Shown here: piece by piece, positions 48,420 through 60,700 of the stretch
Position numbering within the stretch: the stretch's first letter is position 1
Layout of the letters: every line of letters starts with the position of its first letter
NCBI RefSeq assembly: GCF_016801865.2
Contig: NC_068938.1
Coordinates: 194,639,788 to 194,703,787, forward strand
Reading direction: 5' to 3'
DNA from: Culex pipiens pallens
Taxonomy: Eukaryota; Arthropoda; Insecta; Diptera; Culicidae
DNA length: 64,000 nt
Made by a program: the position numbers and the translations under genes
The notes under the pieces: generated by a model
Told to the model about the DNA's origin: nothing
What the model saw: the letters and a program-made list of their open reading frames with translations, nothing else
Databases searched by the model: none

Positions 48420-49070
48420 TATTCGGGTGATTGTCAGTAAAAAAAACTAACTTTCTGTCAGCAGTCGTTTTCGACAGCTACAAAACTAAAAAGGTAAGCT
48501 TTATTTAGTCGATTGTTTACATTTTTGTTTCCAATTCCACTTACTTAATTAGTCTTCCTCTCCAACAATTTCCACTCCTTTCCTTCACTCCTTCCTCTTT
48601 CCTATCCTCTTCTTCGTTCCACTTCCTACATTGTTGTGTAATTTACGATAATTTGTGTTTTCTTTTTCATTTCAGGTTTACTTACAAATTTCGACACTGT
48701 TCAATGCAGCGTCCAGTGACGGTTAGCGACGATGGTGCAGTTCCTGACTCTTCCTTTGCGGCTGGGTAAATACAACCAATTAAACCTCCTTAATTCTCAC
48801 TAATTTCATGTTTTCTTCTACTTACAGGTGTGCCTACGACGAAGGGTCTATAAACCAAACCGAAAACTACTTTTAAACACTTTTTCTTCCTCAAACTCCG
48901 AAACTGATCTTCGTGCCGATCTTCAATGTTTACTTTGTTCTTACGCTGAGCCTCACACACATACTTTTCTCGACCCTTTCGCGCGTGCGTTGACAGCTGT
49001 AGTGGCATCGGTCGTTTACACCGTCGGCGCTGCACCGCTCGGCAGTGCGCCCATCCCAGCGGTCGCAACA
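48420..49070 (-). repeat. Bel/Pao 3' LTR (651 bp)
   Basis: Same length as 52031-52681 and differing at about four positions by eye (for example TA instead of TG at its left tip and GTAAAT instead of GTAAGT near 48766). Ends TA...CA. The long element frame runs into it and stops at 48790. Confidence 0.92.
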
Positions 49071-51990
49071 CCCCAGCCCGTAACATCCGTCGGGCCTTCC
49101 AGCACGTCGGATTTACCTTGACACCCAACATTGCAAAGTTTCGTACTGCTTTTCTTTTCACCTTCCCGTGTGCGGCCCTTGCGTCCGCATGCCTGAACTT
49201 CCGCTTCGATCTTTCGAACTCCATCACTCTTCCTTGAAGGCGTAGAACCCGTTCTTCGTTGATTGCTGGCCGCATCTTCGACAGCACTATCTTCTCTGAT
49301 GAATCTCCTAGTTCACCTTTCTTGTGACGATTATTTGCGATGGAACGTACCGCCATGTGCCTGCCACTCACCAACTTCGTCCGCGGCGTGACTGTTGCAG
49401 AATTGACTATCCCCAGTTCCTCCATGGTAGCTTTATGGGCGCCACCCTTGGTCTGATAAGCTGAAGAATGTTCATTGGCATCGGTGGACAGCACCGGCGT
49501 TCTCCCGAATCTCTTCTCCAGCGGTTCCTTTTGCTCGACAACCATCGGGTTGTTGTCAGCTTCCCGCAAAGCCTTCGAGCGAATCCAAGATCCACGCGTA
49601 CTCGGCCACATCATCGCATGCACCCATTGTTCCTTTACCGTCTCTTTTCGCACAATTTCCGATGCTTCTCTCAGGGAATGCTCGCCATTTAGCAGATTGT
49701 GTGATTCCTCGTTGAGCACCTCTTGATGGCAGCCTAGGAAAGAATTCGTACCTGCCGTCTCTGCATCGTACGGTCCGTAAACCGTCCATCCGAGTTTGCA
49801 CCGTACTGCTACCGGGTCAACTTTCGTGCCGAGCTTCGTTTCAAGAGGTGCAAACGAGTGGATGTTGTTCAGCCCGATCAGCATTCCCGGCCGACCGTCG
49901 TACGAGTTCATCGGCAGCCCACGCAGATGTTTGTAGTGCGCTGAAACTTCCTTGGCGTTCAGCTTTTGATGCGGCAGCATCAGCTTGTCCACCGTGCGTA
50001 CTGATTGTAGCAACTGCTTCTCCCCTTTCAAACCGTCGATCGATGAGGCCCAAATATTAATTCGTCTCGAATGCGGCTCCACTCGAGTAATGTTGGCCGT
50101 CCACTTGATGGTGAGTTTCTCTTCCGTTCCGAGCAGTCCCAAACGATTAGCTAACCCGTTCTCGATCAGTGTGAGGGAAGAACCTTCGTCCAGAAAAGCG
50201 AGTACGACAAGCGATTTTCCTCCGCAGTAAACCTTCACCGGAAGCATCCGGAACAGTACTGGACTAGTTGACCTGATGTGCACGTTCATGACAACTGCTC
50301 TCGTCTCCGGATGGAGTAGCGAATTGTGTGGTTCACGACATTCTCCAATGTTGCACTGGAAATTGAGATAGCATTGACCACTGTGCTCGTTCAGACAACG
50401 TTGGCAAAGTTTCCAATCTGTCACCACCTTCATGCGATCCTCGTAGGATAATTTCTTAAAGTAGTCACAGAACCGCAAACGATGATCCGTGCGTTGGCAC
50501 ACCTTGCACACTTTGCACGGCTTTCGTTGCTCCTGTTCTTCTTGTTCTGTTTCACTTTCTGCCTCGCTTTCATTGAAAAGTGAAACTTCTTGGGTTCTAC
50601 AGCTGGATCCCGTCGTAGCAGTATCCAACTCGTAGTCCAGGTTGACATTCGCCTCACACGCATCTTCGACGATCCTCGAAAGGAAATTGGTGAACGTGCG
50701 CAGGTTCACTTCTCGTCTTTTGCGCTTGTAGCGTACCCAGTTTCGCTTTTCCCCATCCGTAAGCTTCTCGACGAGCTCCTGGATCAGAATCGGGTTCACC
50801 AGATGCGCCGTCAGTTCTGCTGCTTCTATGTGTTCGCAAAGCTGCTCCACTGCGTTGCCGAACGGGATGTAGCTCGCCAGCTTATCTGCTCTTGGCGGCT
50901 CCAGCTTGCGAACTCGCTGCAGGTGGGTTTGCAACAACAGTTCCGGTCGGCCATACAGTTGGCGGAGCTTGGCGATGGCTCGCGGAACCGATTTGGGCAT
51001 AATTAGCTGACCACGAACTTCCTCAAGCGCCTTGCCTTTGAGGCAACCTTGTAAACGAATGAGATTTTCCACCTCCGTGTACCCGCAGGCCTCGTTCGAT
51101 GCTTGGTAGGCTGCAAAGAACAACGGCCACTCTTCTGGCTTGCCGTAGAAGTCTGGCAGCTTCATCGTGAGCCCTTGTCTAGCAGCTCGTTGGGCCTTCG
51201 TTGGACCCTTAACATGCTGCCCCAGCCCGTCTGGCTTCTGCTGTTTTTCTTTGGCTTTGTCCGGTTTCGCCGACCTGTCAACCTTTTCATGAACGCTAGT
51301 GTCTGCCGCGCCACCTTTGTCACTACCGGAACTAGTAGTGCTGGACCCCGACGTGGAGCTACGAGACGTCTTCTTGGAATCCGGTTTGCCAGGTGTGCCC
51401 CCAGGGTTTCCGCCCTTGTCGTGTTCCTCGACGTTCTTGACCGTAAGCGGCTTGAGTTTGGGGGTGCTACAGTTTTTCAGCAACTTGTCGATGGAGGCGC
51501 TTTTGTCCCGGTACGAGTCTTCTAATTTCTTGACCCGTTTCAGGTGCTCCTCCTTCTTCTTCATTTCCACTTCAAGGTTTGTCTCCCGCTGCTGAAACTC
51601 CTTTTCTCGGAGCTCATCGTCGATCTGCATCTGACGCTCTTGGAGATACAGATTTAATTCAATCTCCTTCTCCTTGAGTATTCGATCCGCTTCCTGTTCC
51701 GCTTCCGCGCGCTTCCTAACTTCTTCTAAAGCCTTCAGCTTTTCCTGCACTTCGGGGGGAACTGGAAGCGCTTCATCAGTGGACTTCTTAGTCCTTTTCT
51801 TCTTCTGGCAGTTCTCATCCGGACAGTACCACTTCTTCCCCTGCTTCTTGTCTGCCGGATCGATGGTGACACACCGAACATGGAACCTGAGCTTGCAGTG
51901 AGCGCATTCCACCATCAGTTCAACTTCAGGCGATGTCTCGTTACAGGTAGAGCAGGAAGTCGTCGTGAAGTCCGGATTTTCGTCGGTCAT
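48790..51990 (-). CDS. Bel/Pao Gag-protease polyprotein with PHD finger, pol lost
   Basis: 1,066 codons, uninterrupted. Order: a PHD-type Cys/His finger at about 13-62 (CSTC, CAHC, HVRC, CPDENC), a charged coiled coil at about 80-170, a Ser/Lys-rich linker, the DUF1759 Gag region from about 276 (KLPDFYGKPEEWPLFF) to about 425, zinc-knuckle Cys/His clusters at about 490-560 (CKVC, CQRC, CNIGEC), and a DUF1758-type aspartic protease with FLDEGSS (Asp601). After a few residues usual for the start of the polymerase part (FLGCHQEV, near 755) the family match is lost. The rest is a fused tail running into the 3' LTR. A full element would have about 700-1,000 more residues. The start ATG lies 41 bp inside the 5' LTR. 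Coding capacity for mobility is absent. Confidence 0.88.
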   Translation of the reverse strand: MTDENPDFTTTSCSTCNETSPEVELMVECAHCKLRFHVRCVTIDPADKKQGKKWYCPDENCQKKKRTKKSTDEALPVPPEVQEKLKALEEVRKRAEAEQEADRILKEKEIELNLYLQERQMQIDDELREKEFQQRETNLEVEMKKKEEHLKRVKKLEDSYRDKSASIDKLLKNCSTPKLKPLTVKNVEEHDKGGNPGGTPGKPDSKKTSRSSTSGSSTTSSGSDKGGAADTSVHEKVDRSAKPDKAKEKQQKPDGLGQHVKGPTKAQRAARQGLTMKLPDFYGKPEEWPLFFAAYQASNEACGYTEVENLIRLQGCLKGKALEEVRGQLIMPKSVPRAIAKLRQLYGRPELLLQTHLQRVRKLEPPRADKLASYIPFGNAVEQLCEHIEAAELTAHLVNPILIQELVEKLTDGEKRNWVRYKRKRREVNLRTFTNFLSRIVEDACEANVNLDYELDTATTGSSCRTQEVSLFNESEAESETEQEEQEQRKPCKVCKVCQRTDHRLRFCDYFKKLSYEDRMKVVTDWKLCQRCLNEHSGQCYLNFQCNIGECREPHNSLLHPETRAVVMNVHIRSTSPVLFRMLPVKVYCGGKSLVVLAFLDEGSSLTLIENGLANRLGLLGTEEKLTIKWTANITRVEPHSRRINIWASSIDGLKGEKQLLQSVRTVDKLMLPHQKLNAKEVSAHYKHLRGLPMNSYDGRPGMLIGLNNIHSFAPLETKLGTKVDPVAVRCKLGWTVYGPYDAETAGTNSFLGCHQEVLNEESHNLLNGEHSLREASEIVRKETVKEQWVHAMMWPSTRGSWIRSKALREADNNPMVVEQKEPLEKRFGRTPVLSTDANEHSSAYQTKGGAHKATMEELGIVNSATVTPRTKLVSGRHMAVRSIANNRHKKGELGDSSEKIVLSKMRPAINEERVLRLQGRVMEFERSKRKFRHADARAAHGKVKRKAVRNFAMLGVKVNPTCWKARRMLRAGVLRPLGWAHCRAVQRRRCKRPMPLQLSTHARKGREKYVCEAQRKNKVNIEDRHEDQFRSLRKKKCLKVVFGLVYRPFVVGTPVSRRKHEISEN

Positions 51991-52030
51991 CGTGGAGAGG
52001 ATTACCGAACCCGTAATTAATTTTGTAGTT

Positions 52031-52681
52031 TGTTCGGGTGATTGTCAGTAAAAAAAACGAACTTTCTGTCAGCAGTCGTTTTCGACAGCTACAAAACTAA
52101 AAAGGTAAGCTTTATTTAGTCGATTGTTTACATTTTTGTTTCCAATTCCACTTACTTAATTAGTCTTCCTCTCCAACAATTTCCACTCCTTTCCTTCACT
52201 CCTTCCTCTTTCCTATCCTCTTCTTCGTTCCACTTCCTACATTGTTGTGTAATTTACGATAATTTGTGTTTTCTTTTTCATTTCAGGTTTACTTACAAAT
52301 TTCGACACTGTTCAATGCAGCGTCCAGTGACGGTTAGCGACGATGGTGCAGTTCCTGACTCTTCCTTTGCGGCTGGGTAAGTACAACCAATTAAACCTCC
52401 TTAATTCTCACTAATTTCATGTTTTCTTCTACTTGCAGGTGTGCCTACGACGAAGGGTCTATAAACCAAACCGAAAACTACTTTTAAACACTTTTTCTTC
52501 CTCAAACTCCGAAACTGATCTTCGTGCCGATCTTCAATGTTTACTTTGTTCTTACGCTGAGCCTCACACACATACTTTTCTCGACCCTTTCGCGCGTGCG
52601 TTGACAGCTGTAGTGGCATCGGTCGTTTACACCGTCGGCGCTGCACCGCTCGGCAGTGCGCCCATCCCAGCGGTCGCAACA
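52031..52681 (-). repeat. Bel/Pao 5' LTR (651 bp) with antisense introns
   Basis: Begins (plus strand) TGTTCGGGTGATTG and ends GGTCGCAACA. On the plus strand, antisense to gag, it shows two well-formed introns: AAAAAG|GTAAGC (52105) to TTTCATTTCAG (52286), and GGCTGG|GTAAGTAC (52377) to CTACTTGCAG (52438). Joining exons 52287-52376 and 52439 on opens a 36-codon frame from the ATG at 52315 to the TAA at 52485-52487. Whether this is transcribed is unknown. Confidence 0.85.
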
Positions 52682-52970
52682 TTGACAATTTTGACAATTT
52701 TGACAATTTTGACAATTTTGACAATTTTGACAATTTTGACAATTTTGACAATTTTGACAATTTTGACAATTTTGACAATTTTGACAATTTTGACAATTTT
52801 GACAATTTTAATAATTTTGACAATTTTGACAATTTTGACAACTTTGACAATTTTGACAATTTTGACAATTTTGACAATTTTGACAATTTTGACAATTTTG
52901 ACAATTTTGACAATTTTGACAATTTTGACAATTTTGACAATTTTGACAATTTTGACAATTTTGACAATTG
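52682..52970 (+). repeat. (AATTTTGAC)n array, right part
   Basis: About 32 units of the same 9-mer as 47330-48419, nearly pure, with single variants at about 52808 and 52839. It is the other side of the array split by the Bel/Pao insertion. Confidence 0.95.
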
Positions 52971-53280
52971 GGTCCTAAAATGAAGCTTGGATTGCTGATA
53001 TTATTGTTCACAGCGATAAAGCTTGTTTTTCTGAGTACATTGACCCTTTGTACGACCACAAAGAGTTTAAAATGGATTTTTAAATCAATTTTGAAAAAAT
53101 AACTTCGCGGTCCTTCTTGACAGAAAAGCTCCTACTTGACAGCTCGTTCCAAGGGGACCATAGTTGATCCATCGAAAAAAGTTGTCTAGCCAAAAAAAAA
53201 TTTGCATTAAAATGATAAAAAGTGATCAGAAATGGTTTTTAATCGTGTTTTTTACTGTTGTACATAAAAATTTACATAGG
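52971..53280. other. No gene seen
   Basis: AT-rich spacer; only chance frames. Confidence 0.35.
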
Positions 53281-53287
53281 GCTTTAG

Positions 53288-54346
53288 CACAGAGTAACAC
53301 AGAGTGAGCAGTCCGAACAAAAGTCATCAAATTTTGTGGCTCCGTTACGGATCTTGTTGTTGGGTATCCGTAACTGTAGCAGGCGTTATGTTTTGTCATG
53401 CGTTATGATTTTGAACGGATATTTTTAAATTTAATCTAGTTACCACATTTTTTCCAACAAATTAATGTCTGTCAAACTGTCTGATTTGTTTACCACGTGC
53501 ATTTTTGTTCTTGAGGAAAATTAGTTGGAGTTGTGAAAACATAAGAGTCGTGGGAGGATTCCATCGGATGGACCGATTAATCGATGTGGCGCGTGGAAAG
53601 TGACTGTTGAGCCGTGGGAGAACACCGGTCAGCGTGACACGCGTGTGCGTCCAGGAAGTGTGATCTGTTGAGCTGCGAAGGAAAACCAGTCGAACTAGCC
53701 GATCCCTCAGCGTGACACGCGTGCGCGTGCAGGAAGTGTGGGTGATCTGTTAAACTGTTTTTTTGTTATTTAGTTGTAAGCAGCAATAAAAGAATCATGA
53801 ACATGGCAAATTGCCGAAAATATCATTGTTAAGGACCATACGATACTGCTGGCTAACAAAACCACGTATTCCATGCTGTACAACCCAGATTTCCACCCAC
53901 TTTGCCACACGATTTCGCACTCGCCTTTTATCTACCATCACAAGAGTTGATGATCCCTACGTGATATCCCCACTATGGATCGCCGGCCAAAAACGTCCTT
54001 TTCCCGCTCAGCGCATTTTTGCTGTCTACTGAACTAAACCACCATAAAATTAAAGAAAGCAACAGTCGCAAATAGTCCACAATCATTTCAACGATCATCT
54101 CCTCTTGCAGAATCTAAACTTTTGCTCAGCAAATTTGGTTTGTTTTGAAAGTTTGACAGCAAAACTTGCCGCAAAAAAACGTAACGCCTCAAAAGCCAGT
54201 GAACTGCGATCTGATGATTTGAACCCTACCATTTTGGTGCAAGTCGGGCTGACGTCTGATTTTATTATAACCGGGGGATGTACCGCGATGTACCGCGTAA
54301 CGGTACCATAAATCAAGAGGCGGTAGTGACTCTGTGTTACTCTGTG
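53288..54346. mobile_element. 1,059 bp DNA transposon remnant, 18 bp inverted ends
   Basis: CACAGAGTAACACAGAGT at 53288 is mirrored exactly at the right end, closing at 54346. A 7 bp direct repeat GCTTTAG flanks it (53281-53287, 54347-54353). Inside, a unit with CAGCGTGACACGCGTG(T/C)GCG and CAGGAAGTGTG is repeated at 53629-53755. No transposase frame is found; superfamily is unclear (CA ends and 7-8 bp duplication suggest hAT or P). Confidence 0.7.
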
Positions 54347-54356
54347 GCTTTAGTAC

Positions 54357-54870
54357 CCAATTTTGACAATTTTGATAGTTTTGACAATTTTGACAATTTT
54401 GACAATTTTGACAACTTTGACAATTTTGTCAACTTTGACAATTTTGTCAATATTGTCAATTTTGTCAATTTTGACAATTTTGTCAATTTTGTCAATTTTG
54501 TCAATTTTGTCAATGTTGTCAATTTTGTCAATTTTGTCAATTTTGTCAATTTTGTCAATTTTGTCAATTTTGTCAATTTTGTCAATTTTGTCAATTTTGT
54601 CAATTTTGTCAATTTTGTCAATTTTGTCAATTTTGTCAATTGTGTCAATTTTGTCAATTTTGTCAATTTTGTCAATTTTTGTCAATTTTGTCAATTTTGT
54701 CAATTTTGTCAATTTTGTCAATTTTGTCAATTTTGTCAATATTGTCAATTTTGTCAATTTTGTCAATTTTGTCAATTTTGTCAATTTTGTCAATTTTGTC
54801 AATTTTGTCAATTTTGTCAATTTTGTCAATTTTGTCAATTTTGTCAATTTTGTCAATTTTGTCAATTTTG
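54357..54870 (+). repeat. 9 bp array switching from AATTTTGAC to AATTTTGTC
   Basis: About 57 units. The first 100 bases carry GAC units, then mixed, then pure GTC from about 54480 on, with rare GTT or ATT variants and one 10-base unit near 54675. It begins right after the DNA transposon. Frames through it are artefacts. Confidence 0.93.
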
Positions 54871-54999
54871 TGGAATCTTGCCTTTTTCGGCAACTCGAAG
54901 CTAAACTTACCGTAACACCAACTCTTACCACCAGCTCCATGTTTGCAAATTTGCACTAAGTCCCGATTTGACAGCGGGCAAATCATCTCGAAATTATTC

Positions 55000-55315
55000 G
55001 AAAAAGTACAAGTTACATCTTTTCCAGTTCGGACCCCTGAACTAGTAAAGGTGTAACTTTTAAACTTTTTGCAGTTCGGATTTTACACCTTTTTCAGTTC
55101 GAGGGTTGAAACTAGTCGGCGGTGTAAAATCGTACTGTAACTGAAAATCGCACTGAGTTCGCTTTCGCACTTTTTCATACGATTTTTTCAGTTCGACTGC
55201 GATTACACCAAAAAGTGCAATCCTAGTTGAACTGAAAAAATCGTATGGGGCGGTGCGAAAACGAACTCAGCAAAGTGCGATTTTCAGTTACAGTGCGAAC
55301 TGCAAAAAGTGTAAT
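55000..55315. mobile_element. Foldback MITE with CAGTTCG / GTGTAA motifs
   Basis: ACTGTAACTGAAAATCGCAC at 55134 is mirrored to 55294, and CATACGATTTTTTCAGTTC is mirrored by GAACTGAAAAAATCGTATG around the centre near 55215. An outer pair (CTTTTTGCAGTTCG with CGAACTGCAAAAAG) extends the symmetry. No gene. Confidence 0.65.
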
Positions 55316-55329
55316 GCTGATTCTCCGTG

Positions 55330-56026
55330 TAAAATGAGTAATTTCAAACGAACGTGCAAACAACAAAATCTCCATCCGTCTGACGGCCGTCAGACGTTTG
55401 CGCATTTCTCTGCGTGCTCTTGATGTTTCCCAAAACGTCAAACATTCCGTCACTCCGCCCTCCGCTGTTTTTCTGGTTTTCCGTGGCTCCGGATTTCGCG
55501 TTCCGCGGACAGTTTCGTGTTATTTTTTTCCTGGTGCGGTGATTTTGCATTGTTTTAATTTTCGCCGATTTCGCCGCCGTGATTAAGCGGTTAGACTTCC
55601 GGCGTGATAAATTTGGAAACCAACCGTCGTGAATCACTTGGAAGCCGCTTTGTTTATGCTCGCGATTTTGTTTCGATCGGAATCGAGTTTACGGTTCTTT
55701 TTTTTTTTGCTTGCCGCCGGGGCCTGCTTCGATTTCAGAACGTGGCGCGACGAAGGAGCCTTTGTTTTGTTTACATTTTCGGGGTCGAGCCTTGAGTTTG
55801 GCTGCTTTTTTTCATGGTGAAAGTGCATGAAGATTAAGGTGCAATTAGTTCGAGTGCCTTTTTAATAAAATAGTGAAAAAGAGTGGCTGCATGCGTGTGT
55901 ATTTGTGCGTTTGTTGGTGTGCTGCAATTCTATTCTAAAAAGGTGTCGAAAGAAGAGTAAGAAAATCGCAACTCCGGAAGGAACAACATCAACACAAAGC
56001 GAGAGCCCGGAACGACGACGTGCAAG
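55330..56026 (+). promoter_or_regulatory. Candidate promoter and first noncoding exon of a rightward gene
   Basis: GC- and CpG-richer than its surroundings, with a 20 bp perfect palindrome at 55377-55396 and clusters of CGCCG and TTTCG motifs. A strong donor, CGTGCAAG|GTGAGGG, ends the putative exon at 56026. Open frames are short and not protein-like, as for a 5' UTR. No coding exon follows within the window, so the gene body would be beyond 64 kb. Inference only. Confidence 0.4.
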
Positions 56027-56803
56027 GTGAGGGAACCACCTGTTACTTGCGTGCTATCCTCACGAAATTCGTGAGAAGCCGAGTTTGTTTTTGTTTTGGC
56101 TAAATCGCGACGGAAAGGTTTTCTTCGCGTAGAATAAGGCGAAAGATTAGCGGAATCGAGGGCCTTGTTTGGAACGGAACGCAACATTTTGCATGACTCA
56201 CACTGCAGACGCAGGTTCTAGACTTGGCTGTAAAAGTAGCTGCTAGAGAAGGGGAAAAAGAATGATGCATCGAAGGCAATCGACGACGAAGTCGTCGAAT
56301 GAATCGCTGTGATCTAGCTGTAGCTACTTTGAATTTTAAGGAAATTTAGCTCATTTGTAGATAAATTTAACAAAACATCAAAAGATTGAATAGAAAAGCA
56401 ACGAACCTTAAAATCAAACAAATGTTTAAAATCAAAACGATATAATTGATCTCCCTCCCCTAATTTGGCATGGATACATAAAATCAGATAGCTACCAGCA
56501 AGCTCTATACTGCTTTTAAAACTTGGACATCCAATTCTGAATGCAATTCTAAGGGTCGTCGCCGTCGTCGTAATGTCTCTTCCCGACTGGGTGCGAATAT
56601 GCGCTGACGAAAGGGGTTTGCTTGCTGTAGTATCGGCATTGCTGCTAGTACATAATTTATTACATGCTTTTTCACAACTTTGTTTGAGGAGCAGTTGATG
56701 GGTTTTGGTACCCTCCTTTTTATTTCCTCGAGCTTGTTGTATTCAGCAATATTCACAAGTCTTTTACGGTTGATTGACAAACCTTTTTCCTTAACTATTA
56801 TCC
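56027..56803. other. No gene seen; presumed intron
   Basis: Moderately AT-rich, no protein-like frame. It leads into the simple arrays. Confidence 0.35.
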
Positions 56804-57210
56804 CTAAAAAAAACTAAAAACTAAAAACTAAAAACTAAAAACTAAAAACTAAAAACTAAAAACTAAAAACTAAAAACTAAAAACTAAAAACTAAAAACTA
56901 AAAACATAAAAACTAAAAACTAAAAACTAAAAACTAAAAACTAAAAACTAAAAACTAAAAACTAAAAACTAAAAACTAAAAACTAAAAACTAAAAACTAA
57001 AAACTAAAAACTAAAAACTAAAAACTAAAAACTAAAAACTAAAAACTAAAAACTAAAAACTAAAAACTAAAAACATAAAAACTAAAAACTAAAAACTAAA
57101 AACTAAAAACTAAAAACTAAAAACTAAAAACTAAAAACTAAAAACTAAAAACTAAAAACTAAAAACTAAAAACTAAAAACTAAAAACTAAAAACTAAAAA
57201 CTAAAAACTA
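56804..57210 (+). repeat. (CTAAAAA)n heptamer array
   Basis: About 57 units, almost pure, with two ACATAAAAA interruptions (near 56903 and 57072) that look like the unit of the next array. Confidence 0.95.
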
Positions 57211-57233
57211 GTAGCAACTTTTCACACTTTTTA

Positions 57234-57722
57234 CAAAACATAAAACATAAAACATAAAACATAAAACATAAAACATAAAACATAAAACATAAAACATAAA
57301 ACATAAAACATAAAACATAAAACATAAAACATAAAACATAAAACATAAAACATAAAACATAAAACATAAAACATAAAACATAAAACATAAAACATAAAAC
57401 ATAAAACATAAAACATAAAACATAAAACATAAAACATAAAACATAAAACATAAAACATAAACCATAAAACATAAAACATAAAACATAAAACATAAAACAT
57501 AAAACATAAAACATAAAACATAAAACATAAAACATAAAACATAAAACATAAAACATAAAACATAAAACATAAAACATAAAACATAAAACATAAAACATAA
57601 AACATAAAACATAAAACATAAAACATAAAACATAAAACATAAAACATAAAACATAAAACATAAAACATAAAACATAAAACATAAAACATAAAACATAAAA
57701 CATAAAACATAAAACATAAAAC
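57234..57722 (+). repeat. (AAAACAT)n heptamer array
   Basis: About 70 almost identical units with a single change near 57460. The minus-strand frames reading FMFYVLC repeats are artefacts. Confidence 0.95.
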
Positions 57723-57751
57723 AAAACGACAAATTACACAAAATTACACAC

Positions 57752-60700
57752 TTTTAGAATTAGAATTTCAGAATTTTAGAATTTTAGAATTTTAGAATTT
57801 TAGAATTTTAGAATTTTAGAATTTTAGAATTTTAGAATTTTAGAATTTTAGAATTTTAGAATTTTAGAATTTTAGAATTTTAGAATTTTAGAATTTTAGA
57901 ATTTTTGAATTTTTGAATTTTTGAATTTTTGAATTTTAGAATTTTAGAATTTTAGAATTTTAGAATTTTAGAATTTTAGAATTTTAGAATTTTAGAATTT
58001 TAGAATTTTAGATTTTTAGAATTTTAGAATTTTAGAATTTTAGAATTTTAGAATTTTAGAATTTTAGAATTTTAGAATTTTAGAATTTTAGAATTTTAGA
58101 ATTTTAGAATTTTAAAATTTTAGAATTTTAGAATTTTAGAATTTTAGAATTTTAGAATTTTAGAATTTTAGAATTTTAGAATTTTAGAATTTTAGAATTT
58201 TAGAATTTTAGAATTTTAGAATTTTAGAATTTTAGAATTTTAGAATTTTAGAATTTTAGAATTTTAGAATTTTAGAATTTTGGAATTTTGGAATTTTGGA
58301 ATTTTAGAATTTTAGAATTTTAGAATTTTAGAATTTTAGAATTTTAGAATTTTAGAATTTTAGAATTTTAGAATTTTGGAATTTTGGAATTTTAGAATTT
58401 TAGAATTTTAGAATTTTAGAATTTTAGAATTTTAGAATTTTAGAATTTTAGAATTTTAGAATTTTAGAATTTTAGAATTTTAGAATTTTAGAATTTTAGA
58501 ATTTTAGAATTTTAGAATTTTAGAATTTTAGAATTTTAGAATTTTAGAATTTTAGAATTTTAGAATTTTAGAATTTTAGAATTTTAGAATTTTAGAATTT
58601 TAGAATTTTAGAATTTTAGAATTTTAGAATTTTAGAATTTTAGAATTTTTGAATTTTTGAATTTTAGAATTTTAGAATTTTAGAATTTTAGAATTTTAGA
58701 ATTTTAGAATTTTAGAATTTTAGAATTTTAGAATTTTAGAATTTTAGAATTTTAGAATTTTAGAATTTTAGAATTTTAGAATTTTAGAATTTTAGAATTT
58801 TAGAATTTTAGAATTTTAGAATTTTAGAATTTTAGAATTTTAGAATTTTAGAATTTTAGAATTTTAGAATTTTAGAATTTTAGAATTTTAGAATTTTAGA
58901 ATTTTAGAATTTTAGAATTTTAGAATTTTAGAATTTTAGAATTTTAGAATTTTAGAATTTTAGAATTTTAGAATTTTAGAATTTTAGAATTTTAGAATTT
59001 TAGAATTTTAGAATTTTAGAATTTTAGAATTTTAGAATTTTAGAATTTTAGAATTTTAGAATTTTAGAATTTTAGAATTTTAGAATTTTAGAATTTTAGA
59101 ATTTTAGAATTTTAGAATTTTAGAATTTTAGAATTTTAGAATTTTAGAATTTTAGAATTTTAGAATTTTAGAATTTTAGAATTTTAGAATTTTAGAATTT
59201 TAGAATTTTAGAATTTTAGAATTTTAGAATTTTAGAATTTTAGAATTTTAGAATTTTAGAATTTTAGAATTTTAGAATTTTAGAATTTTAGAATTTTAGA
59301 ATTTTAGAATTTTAGAATTTTAGAATTTTAGAATTTTAGAATTTTAGAATTTTAGAATTTTAGAATTTTAGAATTTTAGAATTTTAGAATTTTAGAATTT
59401 TAGAATTTTAGAATTTTAGAATTTTAGAATTTTAGAATTTTAGAATTTTAGAATTTTAGAATTTTAGAATTTTAGAATTTTAGAATTTTAGAATTTTAGA
59501 ATTTTAGAATTTTAGAATTTTAGAATTTTAGAATTTTAGAATTTAGAATTTTAGAATTTTAGAATTTTAGAATTTTAGAATTTTAGAATTTTAGAATTTT
59601 AGAATTTTAGAATTTTAGAATTTTAGAATTTTAGAATTTTAGAATTTTAGAATTTTAGAATTTTAGAATTTTAGAATTTTAGAATTTTAGAATTTTAGAA
59701 TTTTAGAATTTTAGAATTTTAGAATTTTAGAATTTTAGAATTTTAGAATTTTAGAATTTTAGAATTTTAGAATTTTAGAATTTTAGAATTTTAGAATTTT
59801 AGAATTTTAGAATTTTAGAATTTTAGAATTTTAGAATTTTAGAATTTAGAATTTTAGAATTTTAGAATTTTAGAATTTTAGAATTTTAGAATTTTAGAAT
59901 TTTAGAATTTTAGAATTTTAGAATTTTAGAATTTTAGAATTTTAGAATTTTAGAATTTTAGAATTTTAGAATTTTAGAATTTTAGAATTTTAGAATTTTA
60001 GAATTTTAGAATTTTAGAATTTTAGAATTTTAGAATTTTAGAATTTTAGAATTTTAGAATTTTAGAATTTTAGAATTTTAGAATTTTAGAATTTTAGAAT
60101 TTTAGAATTTTAGAATTTTAGAATTTTAGAATTTTAGAATTTTAGAATTTTAGAATTTTAGAATTTTAGAATTTTAGAATTTTAGAATTTTAGAATTTTA
60201 GAATTTTAGAATTTTAGAATTTTAGAATTTTAGAATTTTAGAATTTTAGAATTTTAGAATTTTAGAATTTTAGAATTTTAGAATTTTAGAATTTTAGAAT
60301 TTTAGAATTTTAGAATTTTAGAATTTTAGAATTTTAGAATTTTAGAATTTTAGAATTTAGAATTTTAGAATTTTAGAATTTTAGAATTTTAGAATTTTAG
60401 AATTTTAGAATTTTAGAATTTTAGAATTTTAGAATTTTAGAATTTTAGAATTTTAGAATTTTAGAATTTTAGAATTTTAGAATTTTAGATTTTTAGAATT
60501 TTAGAATTTTAGAATTTTAGAATTTTAGAATTTTAGAATTTTAGAATTTTAGAATTTTAGAATTTTAGAATTTTAGAATTTTAGAATTTTAGAATTTTAG
60601 AATTTTAGAATTTTAGAATTTTAGAATTTTAGAATTTTAGAATTTTAGAATTTTAGAATTTTAGAATTTTAGAATTTTAGAATTTTAGAATTTTAGAATT

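Larger units (their letters stand above)
48420..52681 (-). mobile_element. Bel/Pao LTR retrotransposon, internally deleted, 4,262 bp
   Basis: Two 651 bp LTRs with TGTT...AACA ends enclose 2,960 bp on the minus strand. The flanks show TTGAC on both sides (48415-48419 and 52682-52686), the 5 bp duplication usual for Bel/Pao, though the target is itself a 9 bp repeat. Gag, zinc knuckles and protease are present; reverse transcriptase, RNase H and integrase are missing. No obvious tRNA primer-binding site follows the 5' LTR, and only a weak purine run precedes the 3' LTR. LTR similarity implies a young insertion. Confidence 0.92.
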